Position numbers and translations under genes: made by a program
Notes under the pieces: generated by a model
Seen by the model: only the letters and a program-made list of their open reading frames with translations
Databases searched by the model: none
Told to the model about the DNA's origin: nothing
Shown: piece by piece, positions 11,801 through 22,900 of the stretch
How positions within the stretch are numbered: the stretch's first letter is position 1
Layout of the letters: each line of letters opens with the position of its first letter
NCBI GenBank assembly: GCA_018806985.1
Contig: JADANN010000256.1
Location: forward strand, 99,501 to 163,500
Direction: 5' to 3'
From: Angiostrongylus vasorum
Taxonomy: Eukaryota; Nematoda; Chromadorea; Rhabditida; Metastrongylidae
Length of the DNA: 64,000 bases

Positions 11801-11828
11801 GAAGGACGACGAAGATTTTGAATGCTAG
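5893..11828 (+). CDS. WDR83: WD40-repeat protein, WDR83/MORG1 family (partial, 5' end missing)
   Basis: Seven exons join in frame: 5893-6013, 8388-8500, 9674-9784, 9906-10036, 10123-10227 and 11675-11828 are six with clear GT-AG borders, ending at TAG 11826-11828; the seventh is the missing upstream exon or exons implied by the acceptor at 5892. Phases are 1, 0, 0, 2, 2 and stop. The visible 244 residues follow human WDR83 (315 aa) closely, for example AAGGADKCLTVFDVETGK, FNEESNVVFSGSMD, YVGHKNSEYK and the terminal LVYLWVTKDDEDFEC. About 70 N-terminal residues, including the first WD blade, were not found within 5.8 kb upstream. The family forms a seven-bladed propeller, known in animals as an ERK-pathway scaffold and spliceosome-associated protein. 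Introns hold PLE, SINE and repeat B fragments; a SINE A fragment ends about 35 bp before the exon at 8388. Acceptors are mostly T-rich, as in nematodes; 9673 ends in AAG. Family assignment is firm; orthology is inferred. Confidence 0.9.
6790..7260 (-). mobile_element. PLE GIY-YIG endonuclease fragment
   Basis: A 132-codon open frame (7208-6810, minus) carries the PLE endonuclease signature: a CxxC-like TTQNCILCPNG, then ISCKVCGDEYTGKMGRPLCVRVKEH. It is the best-preserved endonuclease frame in the window, without internal stops. It lies in the WDR83 intron 6014-8387, antisense to that gene. No reverse transcriptase part was seen. Confidence 0.8.
7380..7550. other. Very AT-rich spacer
   Basis: About 170 bases consist almost only of A and T (runs of AATTTAA type), separating two oppositely oriented PLE endonuclease fragments in one intron. 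No coding content or clear repeat unit is seen. Confidence 0.7.
7640..7975 (+). mobile_element. PLE GIY-YIG endonuclease fragment, opposite orientation
   Basis: On the plus strand the sequence reads SSGAVYPISFKGCGDENIGE then TGRPFCVFLKEHLVSKLK, homologous to the minus-strand copy at 6790-7260 but more decayed, with stop codons after about 80 residues. It is in the sense direction of WDR83 and inside the same intron. Confidence 0.75.
8066..8260 (-). repeat. Repeat B copy, partial
   Basis: Minus-strand copy with GGAACGAACGCGCCACTACC and TAATGCGTTCAGCACCA on the plus strand, followed by TCGTTTCGC and a second tail piece (GGGGTTTTGCCAATATCTCA). It lies in a WDR83 intron. Confidence 0.7.
8283..8352 (+). 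mobile_element. Repeat A, 3' fragment
   Basis: Short fragment with GGCCAAATATGCATTTA and GAGTCGAATGCATGGTGCAT, ending 35 bases before the WDR83 exon at 8388. No head is present. Confidence 0.6.
11228..11455 (-). repeat. Repeat D copy, decayed
   Basis: Shares AGTCGATTCTTCGTGTAATT, CTGAGATAACCG, ACAAGTTTGGTACCAATTTT and the CATCACTATCAGTGCGCT end with 25450-25678. It lies in the last WDR83 intron. Confidence 0.55.
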
Positions 11829-12074
11829 GAAAGGACCATGTTTCTTTGTTTTTCCTTAGGTAACTTCACACTTTCATCGACTTAATATTTATTTGAATGA
11901 ATTTACTGACATGTGTTTTTGTGACTTCATTTGAAGTTGTAAAACTATGTATGTATGAGACCTTTCTTATCTATTTAATGTTGCAACTATAGTAATGTTT
12001 AATTGTTTCTCCCCCTTAATGAAGATCGTGGCTTTGTCTTCACCAGACAATGTATGTATTATGTTAACTTTAGT

Positions 12075-12195
12075 CCGCACATGTCTGAGTTGGGGATCGA
12101 ACACGCTATTACCCTTTCTGATGGTTAACGCGTTCGCCACCACAAGATGCGGGTCCTTCGTTTTCCCTTTCTCTTACCTAGTTCATATAATTTTA
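12075..12195 (-). repeat. Repeat B core fragment
   Basis: Plus strand reads TTGGGGATCGAACACGCTAT, TTAACGCGTTCGCCACCACA and GCGGGTCCTTCGTTTTCCC. It lies just past the WDR83 stop codon. Confidence 0.65.
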
Positions 12196-12361
12196 AGCAG
12201 CTAACGTATGCATGAGTCTTTTGCGGGACCCGAGAAGTGTAGTGATTAGAAGTGCTGTTCGATAATACGCAGAAAGCCATGTTTGGGCCCGCCGAGAGCC
12301 CACCAAGCGTCATTCCTTCGAGTTGTAAAAGTTGGTACCTAACTTCTCTTCCAAGAACTGC

Positions 12362-13200
12362 CTCCGATTCACGAAGACATGCGACTGTTTCAGGTGAGGA
12401 CCTCGGGACACGTTAGATGTGCTATCCCAGAATTCAAGAGAGAATACACTTGAACATCAACATTCAACGACATTTATAGAGAAGAGCAAAATTCCCAAAC
12501 AGCAGTCGAGCTCGCGCAGCAATTTGAAGGCTTTCGCGGATGACGGAGGCGAGAAAGCGAATGAATCGAATAGATTACTGGGACCTTTCCAATAACTGAT
12601 GTTGGGTCATGTAAAGATAAAGGACAAATCGGTCTGTTGTTATTGTAACATTCATTTGCAACATACCTACTTTGATGCTTAGGTGGCCCTTTTCACATGA
12701 AATGTGACCCACAGTATCTCTTATATTCGTTTCGTTGCGTAGCAACATCAACCTGGTGGGAACCATTTCTTGCCTGTGTTCAGCTATTAGTTGATGTCAT
12801 TTTATCTTCTCTCCTCAATGACATTTTAAGTGGTCATTAGATTGGTTGAGTTCTTTATCCAATGTGGAGGTGACCGTGTTGAAACGTCTCCGCTTTTTCT
12901 CCGGTCAACGACCGATTGTGCGGATAGAGGTGTCCCGAATAATGAAGGTCCTACTTGTGTAAAATCGGGAGTGGGATGCGAAAGACAGCATTTAATGGCA
13001 AATGAATTCTTGATGCCTTTGTGATTACCATCATATCGATGTTTTTGCCGATGTTTCCGTCCACTAACACCTCCAGAGCTGCTTTCTCGCAAATTGCTGG
13101 TAATTTTTCAACAGTCAGAATTTGAAAGGTTAAAACGTGGTCGGCTTAAAGAAGAGACTTTTCCCTATCTATTTATAAGTAGATATGGTTTCCAAGACTT
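12362..13200. other. Unassigned DNA downstream of WDR83
   Basis: No gene or clear repeat is seen apart from a possible worn SINE A body at 12235-12350 (GGCCCGCCGAGAGCCCACC, TTGGTACCTAACTTCTCTT). Short frames at 12830-13090 lack splice or homology support. Confidence 0.5.
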
Positions 13201-13204
13201 CTTT

Positions 13205-13485
13205 GATTCACAATCTCGTCACTTTTTATTTACTGCCTATTCTTTTTTTAATGGCAGGGTGTTATGTGAAATATAACCATAGTGATGTTGTGATATTTGC
13301 AAAACTCCGGACCGCAGGTGTTTCCGGTGGGGACCATAACATGGCTGAGAGAAAGGCGAAACGAAGGGATCACATGGTGTGTTGGTAAACGCGTTAGCCC
13401 AGGAAAGGGTGATAACGTGTTCGGTCCCCACCGCAGGCAACAGCGGTTCGGAATTTTGCAAATATCTCAGGGTCGTTGCTATTAT
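13205..13485. repeat. Repeat B fold-back copy
   Basis: The left part (13215-13325) is the tail and part of the core in reverse; the right part (13340-13480) is the core and tail forward (GGCTGAGAGAAAGGCGAAAC, GTTAGCCCAGGAAAGGGTG). The two arms share CGGACCGCAGGTGTTTCCGG/CACCGCAGGCAAC-type ends. Confidence 0.7.
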
Positions 13486-13489
13486 TTGA

Positions 13490-16400
13490 CTTTTTAAAGT
13501 TGTTTTAAAATAAGATTCTCGAAAGAAATACATGTGGAATCCAAATTTTTTTGAATTCAATGCGATTCTCAGCAAGTCATGAATACTAAAATCGCATTAG
13601 AGGACATTGGCGTTTTCCAATGGGTGAAGTTCGTTTGTTCAATGGTTTTTATTTTTGAAATACGGGTCTCAATGAAAAAGTGATGAAAGCGCGATTTCTC
13701 GGCTTCATGACGTCAGGTTTTCATCTTAGTAGAATAAAAGGACATATTTCTGGTCCAACTAACAAAATACACTTTGAGCTGATATATATTGATTTAAAGT
13801 TGGAAATGGCCGTTATTGTCGCACCATTTGAGTGGAAATCAACTCACATTGGAGCCTAATTGTTGGTGAAGAGACCGTTTCGTTTTTGCTGTAGGTAAAT
13901 GCTGGAGCGTGGTCGAAAAGTGTTCTGGTGTTTCAAGTGTGAACCACCGATGATGGCGTGAGAGCACCGAGTGATTCAATAACCATAGCCATAGCAGTTG
14001 GAGTCTTTAACTCCATCATATATTTCACTTTCACAAGTGCAAAGGAAGAAATTTGTGCTCACGCTTCCAGTACAGTGTTTAGTGGTGCGAAACATATCTC
14101 CATTACGGTCATACTAGTCCTCATCGGAATAATTACCACTGTTTTGTGTTGTAGAAGACATGGTGTTTAAGGTAAAAATCTTCACTTTAGCACGCTACTT
14201 AGCTGGTTTGCTGCTGAGATGTTAGTTTTTCTTCTATGTCTGCCTTCTTTTAACTTGCCTTGTCATTTCTTTCGGAGATGGTGTCCCTCACCATGGCTAG
14301 TATTTTTGGAAAGAAATACTCCTATCGCCTAGATCGGCTGTCTAGACTCGCAGGAAAGCTTGGAAATCGTTTGGAGAGGAAGAAAAATTTACATGTTAAA
14401 CGCTACCGAATTTCATGTTTTTCGGATCTCACAACTCAAGCGTTCATTGAAAACGGGGGGGTCTACTATTTATACGGATGGAGTTGCACAGTCCTTCCAA
14501 GGAATTTGTTTCTTATACTAACCAGCTACTAAGTTAGACACTTATTCTTCGCCTGTGAACAGCTCAGTCATTTGGCATTTCATAGTAACTCTATAAAGAG
14601 TAACTTCATAAACATTTATAGCTTCTAAACAGTAAATTGACAAACAACAGAGAAAGCGATTTGGTAAGATAATTGATGTTTTGGAGTTCGCCTTGATTTT
14701 GGGCAGCGTCCATTCAAATTAAAAAAAATCTTTGGTCATCCAACAGTGCTAATGTCGATATGGCTTCTGACGTCGACAAGTGATGGTGGTGGTCGATAGT
14801 GAGGTATGCGGATGCGTCCTTCCTGAGCAAAAGATCTTTGAGTATCCCCCTGATAGGAGAAATTAGTGACTCTTAGAAAGTGCTGTTGCTAGACGAGCTA
14901 TTATTTTTTTCGCCGTTTAGTTTACAGTGGTTGAAGTAAATGAATGCAACAAATTTCCTAGCTGATGTCGTTAAGAACTCCGCATGATTTTCACACATTT
15001 TCATCTATCTGGTTATTCAATTGCCAAATAATCTAGAAATTGGGATTTTGGAACGATTACTTTCATGGGTTAATTTTGTCTTTAAAAATCGAAGTTGTAA
15101 ACTTTGCACACCCTGACGGCTAACCAGTACTTCTGCGCACGGTCTGCCACGATATTCGATTTGTCACCATCATAGTCGTTCAGAGATTGTGACTGTCCCT
15201 AAGAAAGCACAAGGTTGAAACTTGAAGTGTAAAAAACTTTAACTTTTAGTCAATTTTGATGTTATTCCGAGCGGCCACTAGGTAATTGATATGGATTTGG
15301 GCCGTACGAATGACCTGTGAGGACAAGATGTGCAGGCTTACTCCTTCTCATGAACGTATACTAAACCACTTAACTGAGCTCGTATTAATTGTGAGTTAGG
15401 CCAAAGCGAGGGATTGAATCGGCATTTATGATGATAGTTCTCATGTCACTGTATTTATTACTTTATTATCCTTAAATCTTGCTATAACGATATTGTTTAT
15501 TCGCACAGAAATTCTACTAGGTGCTCTAAAACTAGCTATCTGATCACTCGGACAAATTAGACGGGCGTGCGTTACTATGCATTGTTGTTGCAGCTTGTGG
15601 ACATCATTAAAATATCCGCAGAACATAGATTTGGTCGGTACTTTAAGATATCGATGAAGTGAAAGAAAACATAATAAGTAGGCCAGAAAATTAAGCAACT
15701 GAATTGAAACCATGAGAGCTGTTAGTGCTTACGAAGGGTGATGACTCAGTTATGCCTTTTTGGTATTCTAGCGATAGAAACTAATTGCTAAGGCCACTTT
15801 GGTGATGAATCCATATTGTGTATTTATATGAAAGAATTTCGAAAAACAAAATTGGACTATTTTCAGGTATTAGATTGAAGTGGCTAAGACTTAGTAGTTT
15901 TGGTCGGTATCGGGTTGTACGAATCGCTCGATACTCCAAATGTGGAGGCAAGCCAGCAGTCGCGCATTGTGTGTGCAGCTTGGGAACGGCTTCCCGTAGC
16001 GAAGCATATAAAACCGTGATCACTCACATTTATCATTGCCTTTCTAATACAATTTCTGATCATAGTAGGTCTTGTAGCATACGGCATACTGTAGTCATCA
16101 AGTTATCGTGTACTCTGATTTTCTTACTGTGCCTATTTTGAGGTGAGATGTTTTCCTGATCCATGTAGTACTCTGCTTAGATGAAACATTTTACATGAAT
16201 TTTAGGGAATATTCGGGCTCATAGAAGTTATCTACCGTATTCTTGTAACACTGTGGGCTACTGGAGTGCAAAGTATTGAAGGCAAATAGTTAGACTTCGT
16301 GAAAATTCTGGATAGCATGGCGAGGTGTTTGATTTGTGACCGTTGATCAGCGTGATATTGTTGCGTAGAATCCCCCTGTGATGTGCTTGAGATAATGTAA

Positions 16401-16960
16401 AGAACAAGTAGGATGTAGTGAAACGATTTGCTTGTGCAGCCAAGTCATTTCAATATATACGAAATCCTGGTGCATTCAATTCCGTGACAAGTTATTGCAA
16501 TCATGGTGGAGTTACTGAAATTCCGAAGCATTTCGGACATTTCTTTCGACAATATGTGTTGCTCTTTAGGATCAAGAACTCCCACCTTAACTATAAAGTG
16601 ACTTTTCGATTTCTGAAAGGCCTGCTCAGTGCTCTGAAAAGTATCAGACACTCAGTTAGAACCATGTAGTCTTGTGGAGTTGCACGCACATAAAATTGAC
16701 TTCAGCCCCAATTTACCAAAACATTCACATTGTCCAGCGTTTCTTCTAATTATCTTCTTTTAGATTTATTTGCTTTAATTGTGATCTTTCTGGATGGAAA
16801 ATTATCGAACTGTGTGCAAACAAGGATTTAGCTGGATTTCGAAACATTCAAAAATGCTTCACCTCGACAAACGTATGTGCAAAAATAGTTGTGTGTTAAA
16901 AAATTATCATGTTTATATTAAGGGTGACTTATTCGTATACGAATTGAGGTTGTTACTGAT
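13490..16960. other. Unassigned AT-rich DNA
   Basis: No recognised exon or repeat family in 3.4 kb except the doubtful frame at 13958. Frames longer than 60 codons on both strands look random. Confidence 0.5.
13958..14167 (+). other. Short ORF with a hydrophobic C-terminal segment, doubtful
   Basis: This 70-codon frame opens at a GTG, not an ATG, and ends before the TAA at 14168. It carries a membrane-like stretch (ISITVILVLIGIITTVLCC) followed by RRHGV and stop, which resembles a tail anchor. No splice acceptor or neighbouring exon was confirmed and no family is recognised. It may be a terminal exon or a random frame. Confidence 0.15.
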
Positions 16961-16965
16961 AGACG

Positions 16966-17252
16966 AGGGCGCGTGTTGCGCAGTGGTCGGAGGCGCCCCC
17001 GCAACACACACGTGGAATCGATCCCGCACTCCATGGCCCACCAAGCCTTCCATCCCTCCGGGGTCGGCAAGTTGGTGTCAGACTTGTCTGGGAGGATAGC
17101 AGCACTGGCTCGATAGATTGGTAGGCCACCACGAGTCATTGTAAAGGCCAGATATGCATATTCAATCACCTCCAAACGATGCTTAATGAGGTCGAATGCA
17201 TGGCGCATCTCTGACGAATTGGTCAGCGCCGAGAGCTTCATCCTTTTCCTTT
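16966..17252 (+). mobile_element. tRNA-derived SINE (repeat A)
   Basis: Full-length, head GGGCGCGTGTTGCGCAGTGG, tail TTCATCCTTTTCCTTT. The flanks TACTGATAGACG (16954) and TACTAGTAGACG (17253) form a 12-bp target duplication with two changes. Confidence 0.9.
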
Positions 17253-17264
17253 TACTAGTAGACG

Positions 17265-19105
17265 GTATTAAGGGAGACCGATTGTAAAGTATGCCGCAGG
17301 TTGTACAGGTTGGGTCCTCTATTAACAACAAAACCGTTTCGCATTTGAACACTTGTAGATTATTAAATTTTCGGAGTAGCTGCTTCGCTATTCACAATCA
17401 AATATGTTTTTATGGTCGTCAAAGTATTCATCACTCTGGGCAGTTACGGTAGCATTGCGAAACGAACTGTATGCAGCTGATGGTACGGGAGCTGTTAAGT
17501 GACTAACGAACGCACTTTGATAGCGAACTGAAAATATTCATAAAATACGTGTAGTCGTCCATTTACAAAAATATCCGCCCATTTTGCTGAGCAGACACCA
17601 TTCGACAACAATCGTTGTTATTGTGAGCGGTTGTAACGGTGTGCGATAGTCACTCGTTCATTCGCTTACCTATTCCGCTCACTTGCTCACATTCTTCTAC
17701 ATCCGCCATCCTTATACTTTTGCTTCTATTATTCTTTTCTCTCAAACCATCGTATCATCTACAAGTGCTAAGTAGTGGTGCCGCAGGTAACCCAAGTGTG
17801 ATTACCTGCTGCCTACTGCTTAACATTTTGCGTGAATAATTTGGCCAAATCCATGCTTTCTATTCTTGAGTGCACCTAAAATTGTGGAAGACACTTGCAT
17901 CATTTTATGCCTGTGGTGTTATACAAGCATTCTTTGGTCTTCCTTGGTCAGTTTCCTTATATTTACAGCTGAGTTTCTGTTAGAAAATATAAAGGTCGAT
18001 ACGGCAGCAAGCTGTAGGAATCAAAGTGATGTACATAACGGATAATGTAGTGAATCAACTTCCACGCTGTATTAGATGTGCCTTCGTCTTTCATGGGAAG
18101 AAAATTCTCTTCTTTTTCTGTTGTTTTGTGTAAAACAAAGCAAACAACTCTAAAGTACTGAGCTCCCCTATGAAGATCTCACCTGTTGCACCCGTAATCT
18201 GGGTATTCATTGCATGACTAGAAACGGTATCCACAGAGTCTTCAATTTTTTGTTCCCTTTACGAGCCGGATTTTTTCTATTGAATTGCACATCTTTGAGA
18301 GGCAAGAGAAATGTCATGTTTTCGTATGTGATCACTTGCTTGAACACCTTCTTGCCGTAGATAGATGAGCATATAATGCTAATGACTAACTTGTCATGCT
18401 TCCCAAGTGCTCATGTGAAGCTCGTGTGCTGAAAGTTGTTTTAAATCGTCTTCCTTCTTCTTGCTACAGTAACAACTAGCTCTTATAACCGAATAGATGT
18501 GCTAGATGGAAGCCGTATACATGAACCCGCGCAGTAAAAAGAGGAAGTCCATCTCCGATTCTTTCTGCATCCCAAGATAAACGCACAGTCGCTTTTAGTC
18601 CACTCTGAGTCCCCCCTATACGTGTTTGGGATGACACCATTGTGACAACTTCATCCCTTACATAAGTTCTATAGATGCAACAAGCCCTCAGTAGGCACTC
18701 CTCAGCATTCTTGATCCTATTCGTTTTTCATTGGCAAGAATACAGGTGTCACTCTTGATTCATGCACCCTTTGAATAATTTCTGTTGAGCACCAGCAGAA
18801 AGGCAGTTTTTCTGCACTAACACCAGCACTACTACTGCTTTTGACAGTTTACAATTTACTGTTATACTGCAAATTTTCTTCCCCGCAGAAGTTAAGATTA
18901 CACCTGAGCACAATTTTATCTACAGTTTGTAAAACGAAGCCTGGTAGATTGCTACAATAATAGCAATCAAAATAATAATTTTGGCTCTTTTCTTTAGCAC
19001 TGTATTAAACAGTTTCTATATAGCGAAGTGTTACAACTATAACAGTGTTTCGAGAACGGGGAACTTGAACATATTTCAATAAAGAAATCTTGTTTCAAAC
19101 AATGC
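17265..19105. other. Unassigned AT-rich DNA
   Basis: No coding signal or repeat family recognised between a SINE A and a repeat B copy. Confidence 0.5.
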
Positions 19106-19111
19106 CTGTAT

Positions 19112-19322
19112 TGCTAACTTTCTTATTTACTGCCTACTACCATTTTTCACGCCATGTGTGACACAACCACAATGATGCTGAGATATTTGTAAAACTCTGG
19201 ACCGCAAGTGTTTGTGGTGGGGAACGAACCCTCTATTACGCTTTCCGGGAGCTGATGCGTTCACCACCACACCACCCGGGTCCTTCGTTTTGCCTGTCTC
19301 TCAGCTAGTTCTGCAGTGCCTA
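19112..19322 (-). repeat. Repeat B copy
   Basis: Minus-strand copy with TATTTACTGCCTACTACC, CACAATGATGCTGAGATATT, GTGGGGAACGAACCCTCTAT and CACCACACCACCCGGGTCC on the plus strand. Confidence 0.8.
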
Positions 19323-19449
19323 TAAATTCAATATTGTCAAATATGGAAATTACTTATCCAAAGCGAGGCTTCGAAACAACAGTAGTAATACTTCATGTGG
19401 TAATATCTTTTCAGTGTTTTGTTACACAAATAATGGTAAATGATAAAAA

Positions 19450-19738
19450 ATAATAAAGCTTTCGGCGCTGACCAACTCTTGAAGCATTGTCACCGTCATG
19501 AATTCGACTTCACTGACCATTGACGTAGAGATGATTGAATGCATATCTGCCAGTACAATAACATGCGGTGGCTTGCCGATGTATCCAATTACTGTTTTTT
19601 ATATTCCTAGACAAGTCTGCTACCAATCTGCCTAGAGACACGGAGGGATTACATAGCCCGGTGTGCGGGATCGAACCATCCTTCGATCCAGTGTGTATTG
19701 CAAGGCATCTCCAACCCTTGCGCTACACGCACCAACCA
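19450..19738 (-). mobile_element. Repeat A, diverged
   Basis: Minus-strand copy with TGGTGCGTGTAGCGCAAGGG as head and AAAGCTTTATTAT as tail. The T-arm-like region is partly duplicated (GGATCGAAGGATGGTTCGAT). Confidence 0.75.
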
Positions 19739-19927
19739 GAGATAATAGTAGAGTGATAGTTTGGTTTACGCAATTACAGCATTAAATCAGGTGCAACTAC
19801 TGTGTCACAGAAATTATCAGCGATCGACGAAATCGCTCTACGTGATTGTGTTTCAGTTGACAAAGCCTGGTATCGAAGCCGACGACGCTTCAGCCGTTGG
19901 TGTACACACGTTTGCAAAATGAACCAA

Positions 19928-22900
19928 TCAAGCAGGGCAATCATTCGGGATGAATAGCGGTGTTGACTCGCATAGATGGTTGGGATATGCACTGTAGGCA
20001 GTGAACACAACAGAAGTCTGAACAAATATGCACGACCGTTACGAATATATTCCGGCATACTGTAGGCACCCTTAGTAACTGTTTGCGTTGGTGATAGTGA
20101 CGCCTATTTCGGCTTTGGAAATATTTACCAACCGATCGAATGGTTATTCTATTCGAGAAGATTGTTTAGCAGATAGAGATTTTTCTAGTATAGAAAGATG
20201 TTCGTGATCGTCATCATCCGTTTATGAATAGTTTTGTGAGTATAACTACAGCCTTAGCTTAACTAGGTTCACTGCCGATTTGGGCTTCCCAAATCAATCC
20301 CTCTAATGGGTGATTGCTGATGGCACTGATCGATAGAACTAGTTGAGAGATAGGCGAAACGAAGGAGTCGCATACTGTGGTGGTGAACGCGTTAGCCACC
20401 GGAAAGGGGAATAGCGCGTTCTTTCCCCACCGCAGACACCTGCGGTCTGGAGCTCTACAAATATCTCAGCATCACTGAAGTTATATTTCTCAACATACCC
20501 TGCCATTAAAAAAGAGTAGGCAAAAATATTAAGTTGAAATAGTTCGTTAGCTGTTTCTTTGAAAATAAATCCTGGAAAAATAAGAAAGTTGCTCTTTAGC
20601 GTGAAATCCGAGGTTAATGCTTTTTAAAGGAGCACACAATTTCATGCCCATTATGTACTTCAAAGATGAAAAGTACAATTAGCAACCGCTGCTTATGTTG
20701 AGATTCGTGACGTCTGAGGCTTCGTCATCGCTTTTCGTAACCGACAATATTAATAAAAAAGTATATACCTGCATTGGAAAAATATCCTGTCCAATAGGAA
20801 GTTTTCCGGCAATTCCTGACTCACCAAATCCTACGCCAACCTGGAGAAAAAAACCAGTGTAGTTCAACAGCAGTAATCACAAAGGTTTATTAAACTTAAA
20901 TGAAAGAGCAAATAGATTAATCCGCAATGTTTTTAGGAACTAACTTCGTCTATAGTATCGAGGCTTTGAAATTCGGATAAAGCAGAAAGCGATGAATACT
21001 GGTACACTCAGGGGTAAATCTAACTCCACTGAGTGTGGAAAAGATGACTTGTCGAATGTATGTGATGGCCTACTGATGCAACAGGTCGGTGTATTTCTTT
21101 ACAGTTAAATTGCTAGCAGACTCCGGACACGAGGTGTACGGAGGGCTTGCTTCGCCTAGGACGCAGATTGAACCATAGACTACGCGTGTACTGTGGGGCA
21201 CATCTAACCACTGCGCTACACAAAACAGAGATAGGTTGGCTTCTTTGCCATCACGGACAATGTTGTCAAAAGTCAGTCTTTCCTAAAGCAAATTCCTCAT
21301 CCCATTTACCCCATTTAAGCATTCAAGCTTGACTGTGTGACTAGGTTTCTTGCCCAACGCTTGTGCTTTTAACTCGTTGATACTTCGCTGAATTATGGCC
21401 ATCCCCACCTATCATGTGCACTCCTTCCGAGGCAGTCAGTTAAAAGCGCATCAGAACATCAAAGCAGCATTCCCACTGATTTATTATTCTCACGTCTTGG
21501 CATATAAAGTTAGAAAATTATTATCATGATTTCGTTCAGTCGTTTAGGATGAAGAAAATTCTCTACGTAATTTTAGTTCACCTTTACCTCCTACTTTAAC
21601 TCTAAGATATATTTTTTTTGCTTTCACACTCGTACATATAGTTTGACTTTAAAAAAAACATGAAGATGTAACCATGTATTTGTTTCTAACTGAAAAAAGA
21701 AGTAGATCGAAATTTCATGTCGTTTTTCGCTCTGAATGAGCACATGTGAGTTGAAGACTTCTTTCATCAAGTATAATTTTTGGTTGAGAGCAGGCTCGAG
21801 AAAATTAAGTGAAATTATAAGTGGAATGCTGAAAATCAACGGAGACTCCGGAAAAACGCAACAGTGATGTCAAGCCCTTATTTGAAATTGCACCGGCAAG
21901 AGGCGAGGAAATCATAACCATAACTCAATCAGTTCCGAACAAATAAGTAAATTAACGGTTGTTTTAGTAATTTTACTAGAAAGTTATTTCGTCAAAAATA
22001 CCGGGTACATAACGATTAACAGCACTGAATTTGTACCAATGCGGAGCTGGAGAACCAAATTTGCTGAAAAAAAAGGACGAAAAAAGAGAACACGAAGAAC
22101 AGAACGAGCCCAAGAATAACACCGTACAGTATTTCGTACACGGTTAGATTAAACAATTATCCCATATATGCAAAACTTTAGGGCTCATGTAGCAGTGATT
22201 AGAGATGCGGTGCAATGCACACGTAGTCTTTGGTTCGACAGCGCGCTATGCTCACCAAGTTTTCCATCGTTCTGGGTGGGCAAATGGGTACCTGACTTGG
22301 TTGGAGGTATAGCAGCAATGACATAATTTCTCGATAGGCATGTCACCGCATGTCATTACATAGGCTAAATATGCATTCAACCACTTCTGCGATGCTTGCT
22401 TAAGTCGAATACATGGCGTATCTCCTAGGGATTAATCAACACCGAAAGCTTTATCATTTTTCCTTTTCCGCGAGACCTTCGAAAAGACCACGACAAGGAG
22501 AACTACGCACCCTTGTTCCGACGCGAACAGGATCATTGCCAGGCACACCAACGCCAACACCAAATCCGACATCTGTAATGATTTAGTTCTAAATCAAACA
22601 TAGGCAGTGGTGTGCCTTCTAGCTTAAGCTCCAATCTCAGCTCTCTCTCTTTATTATTTTTTGAGTCATCTATTTCATGAACGGAAGAAAAAAGACTATC
22701 TTTGCTTTATATACATAACCGTAGCAAGAGAAGCTTATCCGAGATTAAGATTACGATCCATATTAGTCGCATTCCTGCAACAAATTCTACTTTCAAGAGG
22801 AAAAGTCCTTAATCAACAGCAAGTGACCATTGACTAGGGTCTGTTCCCGTCAATTTTGTAGAGATTAGTCGTAATTCTGCAGAAAGTGCTCGTTCACCTA

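Noticed and set aside
12232..12360. SINE A copy
   Set aside because: Only scattered matches to the body and no head or tail; too weak to list separately.
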